Of a stretch of DNA of 64,000 nt, positions 59,695 to 64,000 are shown in pieces. Both the position numbers and the translations under genes were made by a program. The DNA lies in assembly GCA_036676195.1 (NCBI GenBank), contig JAKFDK010000010.1:62001-126000 (forward strand), written 5' to 3'. This DNA is from JAKFDK01 sp036676195 (lineage in GTDB: Bacteria; Bacillota; Sulfobacillia; Symbiobacteriales; ZC4RG38). Every line of letters starts with the position of its first letter. Position 1 is the first letter of the stretch. Under the pieces are notes generated by a model. The model was not told the origin of the DNA, did not search any database, and saw nothing but the letters and a program-made list of their open reading frames with translations.

Positions 59695-62600
59695 ATGAAT
59701 TTGCGGAAGCTGCTGTCTGCCGTTCTCGTAGTCAGCCTTGTCTTCTCGCTCGTCGGCACGACTGTGTTCGCTGCCGGCGAGGAGCAGGCCTACCAGAACG
59801 CCATCCAGATGCTGAAGAACTTCAGCATCGTGACTGGCGACCAGAACGGTGACGTACACCCCGAAGCTGAAATCACCCGGGCCGAAATGATCAAGATCCT
59901 CGTTACCGCCGCCGGCAAGGGCGAGGATGCGAAGCTCCTCGCTGGCGCTCCGGCTTTCTCTGACACCCAGGCCCACTGGTCTTCCGGTTATGCTGCCCTG
60001 GCCAAGAACATGGGCATCACCACCGGCTACCCCGACGGCTCCTTCAACCCCGACGGCAAGGTGACCTACGCTGAGGCCGTCACCATGCTGGCCCGCCTTG
60101 TGAAGCTGACCCCGACTGCCGCTGCCTGGCCGGCCAACTATATCGCGGCCGCTTCCGAGGCCGGCATCATTCCTGCCGACATCGACGTGGCGCAGTACGC
60201 CAACGCCCCCGCCGTGCGCGGTGCCGTTTTCGTCCTCGCCAATAACTCCTTCAGCAACGTCCCCATCGACGGCAAGAACCTGTACCAGAAGGTTCACGAC
60301 ACCACCGCCCCGGCTCTGACCGTGGACGCCGTGTCCAGCCCGACCACCGCCACCAAGGCGACCGTCTCCGGTAAGGTCAGCGACGCCACGAGCCTGACCA
60401 TCAACGGTGAGGCCGCTGAGATCGGTGCCGACGGCGCCTTCTCCGCCGACATCGAGCTCGCCCTCGGCGCCAACGACATCGCCATCACCGCGGTGGACCT
60501 GGTTGGTAACGAGGCTACCTCCAAGGTCGCCGTGGAGCGCAACAACGCTCCCGTGGCCAAGGTTGACGCCCCCGCCACCCTCGAGGTCGCCGCCGGCGAC
60601 ACCGCCGACGTGGCCGTGAAGGTGCTCGACCAGAACGACGTCGAGATCGCCAGCCCCTCCGTTGATGCCACTGTTGCCCCGGACACCCTGGGCACCTACG
60701 CTGACGGCAAGTTCACTGCCGCTGCCACCGCTGGCACCGGCACCCTGACCCTGAAGTCCGGCGACGTTGCCACCAGCGTGGCTGTGACTGTCAAGGCCGG
60801 CGCTGTTGCCAAGGTTGAGGTTTCTCCCGCCACGGCCAACCTGGCGGTGGGCGGCCTGCAGACCTTCACTGCCAAGGCGTTCGACGCCAGCGGCAACGAG
60901 GTCTCCGGCCAGACCTTCACCTTCTCCGCCACCGGTGCCGGTGCGCTGGTTAACCCCTCCACCGGTGACTTCATCGCCTCTGCTGCCGGCAGCTACACCA
61001 TCACCGCCGCCGCCGGCGACGTGAAGGGTACCGCTACCGCCGCTGTTTACAGCAGCACCGTGTCCAAGGTTGTTGTATCTGCCCCGGCCACCATTCCGAA
61101 TAACGCCTCCAGCGAAATCGAGCTGGTTGCCACCATCCAGGACGCCAACGGCAACACCGTGGCCTCCGCCGACGGTAGCGATTGGACCGTTACCTTTGAC
61201 GATGCCTCCAAGGTACTTGACTTGGGCGCGGACTTCACCATTTGGGACGTGAACCCTACGGCCGGCGTGGCCAAGCTGAAGGTTAAGACCAAAGCCGGTG
61301 TTGCCACTGGTGCGAAGGCCAGTGTGACCGCTCGGGTGAAGAAGGGTACCGAAGTTGACAAGACCTCTACTGCGGTGACCGTCGAAACCGCGGCCCAGAA
61401 GGCTGTCGGCGTGAAGATCACCACCGAAGCCTACCTCTCCGCTCTGAACTCGACCAACACCGTTGTGCCGACCGCTGAAGTGATCGACGAGGTCGGCAAG
61501 TCCATGAAGAGCGGCACATGGCAGGTCAAGTGGACCATTTCCGGCCCGGCTGACCTGATTGAGGGCAGCAGCAAGGTTACCTCTGTCACCACTCCCTATA
61601 CCGGTCTTGCCACCCCGATTAAGTCCTCTGCCACTATTCAGTCCCGCCAGGCTCAGACCGGTGCCATTACGGTTACCGCCACTGTCGAGGGTGTGGGCAG
61701 CGACACCAAGACCGTGACTGCCGCTATTCCCGGCGACGCCGCCAAGCTGGTTGTCACCACGCAGGACGACGAGACTCAGGCCAAGTCCAACGGGGCGGGC
61801 CAGATTCGGGTCTACGTCCGGGCGGTTGACGCCAATGGTGTGCCGACCACCTCCGGCCTGCCTACTTCTGTGACGGCCGACATCGACACCGACGATACCG
61901 ATGAGGTCTATGTGTCCTCCACCAATGGCAAGTCCACCTCCCTGGACGTAACCGTCGGCGAGGCGACCAAGCTTAACTCCAACGGTGAAAAGTCTGTCGA
62001 CATTGACAATGCCACTGGTTACGGCACTCTGGCCGTTAAGGTGAAGGCGCTGACCGGCAACCTGCCGATTACCTTCAAGGCCAGCAAGTTCACCAGCGGT
62101 ACCACGACCCTGAGCTTCGTGTCCGACTCCTACACTCAGATTGTGGCTGAGCAGTCCACCATCGCCCTGTCTTCTGCCGGTTCGCCTGAGGCGACCTTCA
62201 AGTTCCAGTTGAAGGATGCTGCCGGTAACAAGGTGGCCACCTCCGGCGTGAAGGTCAAGCTGAAGACCACCAGTGATGACGTGACTATCAACGGCGTCAT
62301 CGGCACCACCGGTGCCGAGGTCAGCACTGACGCCAGCGGTATTGCTTCCTTCAAGGTGGCCGCCCGCCAATACACCAAGGACTATGACCTGAGCGCTTCC
62401 GGCAAGACCAAGGGTGGCGCCGACATGACCGCCACCGCGAAGCTGAGCGTCAAGCCGCTGGTGGCCGTCGACCTGAAGCTCTCCCTGGTTGATGACGCTA
62501 ACGTGCCGACTAGCACTGCCGCCTCCGGTGCTGTCACCCACCTGTATGTTGAGGCTGTGGACCAGTATGGCAACACGCTGACGGATCTGACCAAGGATGA

Positions 62601-63231
62601 TTTTGCCGCCTCGATCCCGGCCGGTAGCATTCTCGACACCTATGTCAATAGCGAAGAGGATGCTTCGGTGCTCAGCGGTATCAAGGGCCTCTATATCAAG
62701 CCTGTGGGCAGCAAGTTCCGCATCTCCTTCAAGCCGAAGGCCCAGGGCACCCTGCAGATCGACGTGAAGCAGAAGTCCCTTTCCACCCCGATTGTGAAGT
62801 CCGCGTACGTGGGTGTCCGTGCCGGGACCCCGAAAAAGGTCAAGATCGTGCGTGATTCCGGGGTGACCAACATCGACGTGACCAAGGGCGTCCCCAGCGG
62901 GCCGTACACCGTGCAGCTCACCGACGAGAACGGCAACGTTGTGCCCAACGACCTGAACAACGGTACTGTTAACTACACCGTGAAGCTGAGCTTTGCGACG
63001 ACGGATGTCGACAGTGGCACCTACTTCACCATCCGCGAGAGCGAGAACGGCGCAACGGTTGATAGCAACAACCAGCTGTCGATCAAGCCCAGCGCCAGCA
63101 GCGCGAACTTCTGGATCCTGAGCAACGATACCGACGGTGTCGGCGTCACGGTCTCGGCTGCTTCCTATGACGGGAGCAACAAGATTGCTGACCTGTCCGC
63201 TGACTCCGAAGTGACCTTTACTGCGAAGTAA
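59695..63231 (+). CDS. Large SLH-domain surface protein, probable S-layer protein
   Basis: An 1178-residue exported protein. A signal peptide spans about residues 1-26. Three SLH-type repeats (about 28-190; ITRAEMIKILV, YPDGSFNPDGKVTYAEA) would bind cell-wall polysaccharide. The rest is a series of Ig-like/Big-type beta domains rich in Thr, Ala, Val and Lys with few aromatics and no Cys. Codons are strongly biased to C-ending forms, unlike the genes around it, which suggests very high expression. With its strong promoter, long leader and strong terminator it fits the main S-layer subunit. ATG at 59695 follows GAGGAGG; the upstream open frame is leader. Confidence 0.88.
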   Translation: MNLRKLLSAVLVVSLVFSLVGTTVFAAGEEQAYQNAIQMLKNFSIVTGDQNGDVHPEAEITRAEMIKILVTAAGKGEDAKLLAGAPAFSDTQAHWSSGYAALAKNMGITTGYPDGSFNPDGKVTYAEAVTMLARLVKLTPTAAAWPANYIAAASEAGIIPADIDVAQYANAPAVRGAVFVLANNSFSNVPIDGKNLYQKVHDTTAPALTVDAVSSPTTATKATVSGKVSDATSLTINGEAAEIGADGAFSADIELALGANDIAITAVDLVGNEATSKVAVERNNAPVAKVDAPATLEVAAGDTADVAVKVLDQNDVEIASPSVDATVAPDTLGTYADGKFTAAATAGTGTLTLKSGDVATSVAVTVKAGAVAKVEVSPATANLAVGGLQTFTAKAFDASGNEVSGQTFTFSATGAGALVNPSTGDFIASAAGSYTITAAAGDVKGTATAAVYSSTVSKVVVSAPATIPNNASSEIELVATIQDANGNTVASADGSDWTVTFDDASKVLDLGADFTIWDVNPTAGVAKLKVKTKAGVATGAKASVTARVKKGTEVDKTSTAVTVETAAQKAVGVKITTEAYLSALNSTNTVVPTAEVIDEVGKSMKSGTWQVKWTISGPADLIEGSSKVTSVTTPYTGLATPIKSSATIQSRQAQTGAITVTATVEGVGSDTKTVTAAIPGDAAKLVVTTQDDETQAKSNGAGQIRVYVRAVDANGVPTTSGLPTSVTADIDTDDTDEVYVSSTNGKSTSLDVTVGEATKLNSNGEKSVDIDNATGYGTLAVKVKALTGNLPITFKASKFTSGTTTLSFVSDSYTQIVAEQSTIALSSAGSPEATFKFQLKDAAGNKVATSGVKVKLKTTSDDVTINGVIGTTGAEVSTDASGIASFKVAARQYTKDYDLSASGKTKGGADMTATAKLSVKPLVAVDLKLSLVDDANVPTSTAASGAVTHLYVEAVDQYGNTLTDLTKDDFAASIPAGSILDTYVNSEEDASVLSGIKGLYIKPVGSKFRISFKPKAQGTLQIDVKQKSLSTPIVKSAYVGVRAGTPKKVKIVRDSGVTNIDVTKGVPSGPYTVQLTDENGNVVPNDLNNGTVNYTVKLSFATTDVDSGTYFTIRESENGATVDSNNQLSIKPSASSANFWILSNDTDGVGVTVSAASYDGSNKIADLSADSEVTFTAK

Positions 63232-63243
63232 GCGTCGGTTTCA

Positions 63244-63280
63244 AAACAGCGGAGCCCTTTAGGGCTCCGCTGTTTTTTAT
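63244..63280 (+). terminator. Rho-independent terminator after the S-layer-type gene
   Basis: AACAGCGGAGCCC pairs with GGGCTCCGCTGTT with a short loop, followed by six Ts. Confidence 0.93.
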
Positions 63281-63387
63281 ATCGGAGAGGTTCTAACAGG
63301 AAACCAAGACTATACCAAGAAAGTCTATTATAGAGGATTCCCTGAAGCGGTGGGGTTTGGGTTATTGAAGCAGGAGGAGGAGCGCAC

Positions 63388-64000
63388 ATGCGCAGGTTGC
63401 GACGCTCACTGGCGGGCACGCTGATCATTGCACTTGTGGCCTTATTCACAGGGGGGGCAGTGCAAGGAGCCTCCCGTCAGCCCGATGACCTGGTATCGGC
63501 AGTAAAGCTGCTCACCCAATACAAGGTGGTTGCAGGGGATCCGAACGGCGGTTTGCGGCTGTATGATCCGATTACTCGGGCTGAAATGGCTAAGGTTCTG
63601 GTGGCTGCCATGAAGAAGGAGCATTTAGCGCTGTTTTTTGGTAACCTGCAGGTATTTCCGGATGTTACTGGTCACTGGGCCAGCGGGTATGTGACCGGGG
63701 TGCATAACCTTGGGTTAATGGGTGGCTATCCTGATGGCATGTTCCAGCCGGAGAATCGGGTGACGCATGCCGAGGCTGCAGTCATCATGCTGCGGGCCTT
63801 GGGCCGCGAGGCAGAGGGCGGATCCGACTGGCCGCGAGGGCCCTTGGCGGCGGTGCAGCGCCTTGGCCTGACGCCGGTAGGAGCGGACTGGCGTGAAAGG
63901 GCCTCGACTCCGATCCTACGCGGCGACCTGTTTCACTTGTTGGCACGCACCTGGACCCTGTCCCAGGGCGATTCGAAAAGTTTGGCAACGAAGTATTGGG
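63388..64000 (+). CDS. SLH-domain surface protein, cut by the window end
   Basis: The first 204 codons of a second exported SLH protein; the frame is open to the last base. A signal peptide covers about residues 1-28. SLH-type repeats follow: ITRAEMAKVLV, FPDVTGHWASGYV and YPDGMFQPENRVTHAEA. AGGAGGAGG lies eight bases before the ATG. Codon use is ordinary, unlike the strongly biased gene before it, so it is probably a minor surface protein. The part beyond the SLH region is outside the window. Confidence 0.85.
   Translation, partial: MRRLRRSLAGTLIIALVALFTGGAVQGASRQPDDLVSAVKLLTQYKVVAGDPNGGLRLYDPITRAEMAKVLVAAMKKEHLALFFGNLQVFPDVTGHWASGYVTGVHNLGLMGGYPDGMFQPENRVTHAEAAVIMLRALGREAEGGSDWPRGPLAAVQRLGLTPVGADWRERASTPILRGDLFHLLARTWTLSQGDSKSLATKYW

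Overview
The window reads as a chromosomal stretch of a GC-rich member of the Firmicutes (Bacillota). The clues are an rpoE (delta subunit of RNA polymerase) gene next to pyrG, a 47-residue YvrJ-type protein, SLH-anchored surface proteins, a sigma-54 activator with a textbook -24/-12 promoter, strong AGGAGG ribosome binding sites, and very frequent GTG and TTG starts. No tRNA, rRNA, CRISPR array or insertion sequence was recognised. The genus cannot be named from this alone.

Region by region. 1-5.8 kb: an ECF sigma/anti-sigma pair, a secreted subtilisin, a patatin-like lipase and an orphan PAS/sigma-54 activator. 5.8-15.1 kb: a PaaX-family repressor and an adenine deaminase on the minus strand, then a PaaK-like CoA ligase, a 70-residue companion and a complete LivJHMGF-type ABC importer. 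15.3-28.0 kb: a long colinear acyl-CoA catabolic island holding two short-chain dehydrogenases, a RidA protein, an Old Yellow Enzyme relative fused to a fibronectin-like domain, an SCP2-type thiolase, a short HMG-CoA-synthase-like protein, a DUF35 protein, an ADP-forming acyl-CoA synthetase, an AMP-forming ligase and a two-subunit B12 mutase, closed by a second PaaX-family gene. 28.0-29.0 kb: a gene graveyard with two decayed genes. 29.0-35.1 kb (minus): a nitrate-reductase-like operon made of a NarK/cytochrome b fusion, a NasA-type molybdoenzyme, a four-cluster ferredoxin, a Rieske protein and a small membrane protein. 35.2-45.3 kb (minus): penicillin acylase, a CoA-transferase pair, a phenylacetyl-CoA epoxidase operon in which PaaD is split into two genes, a MidA-type methyltransferase and a DUF1802 protein. 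45.4-51.4 kb: a lysine-fermentation operon (kdd-kamA-kamB-kamD-kamE) behind a sigma-54 promoter. 51.4-64 kb: rpoE, surface proteins, pyrG, an HD hydrolase, a NYN nuclease-like protein, a large S-layer-type protein with a long structured leader, and the start of a second SLH protein cut by the window end.

How it works together. Most of the window is about using organic and amino acids. Aromatic or branched acids would enter through the Liv-type importer and be activated by PaaK-like or AMP-forming ligases. They would then pass either to the oxygen-dependent phenylacetyl-CoA epoxidase route or to the B12-mutase/thiolase island. Lysine would be rearranged by KamA and KamDE and oxidised by Kdd. 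The two PaaX-family repressors flank the transport and catabolic genes and probably control them. The sigma-54 activator at 4.3 kb is the only candidate in the window for driving the kam operon. The nitrate-type operon suggests facultative anaerobic respiration. The best candidates for something not yet described are the 15.3-28.0 kb mutase island and the fused, Rieske-containing nitrate-type operon.
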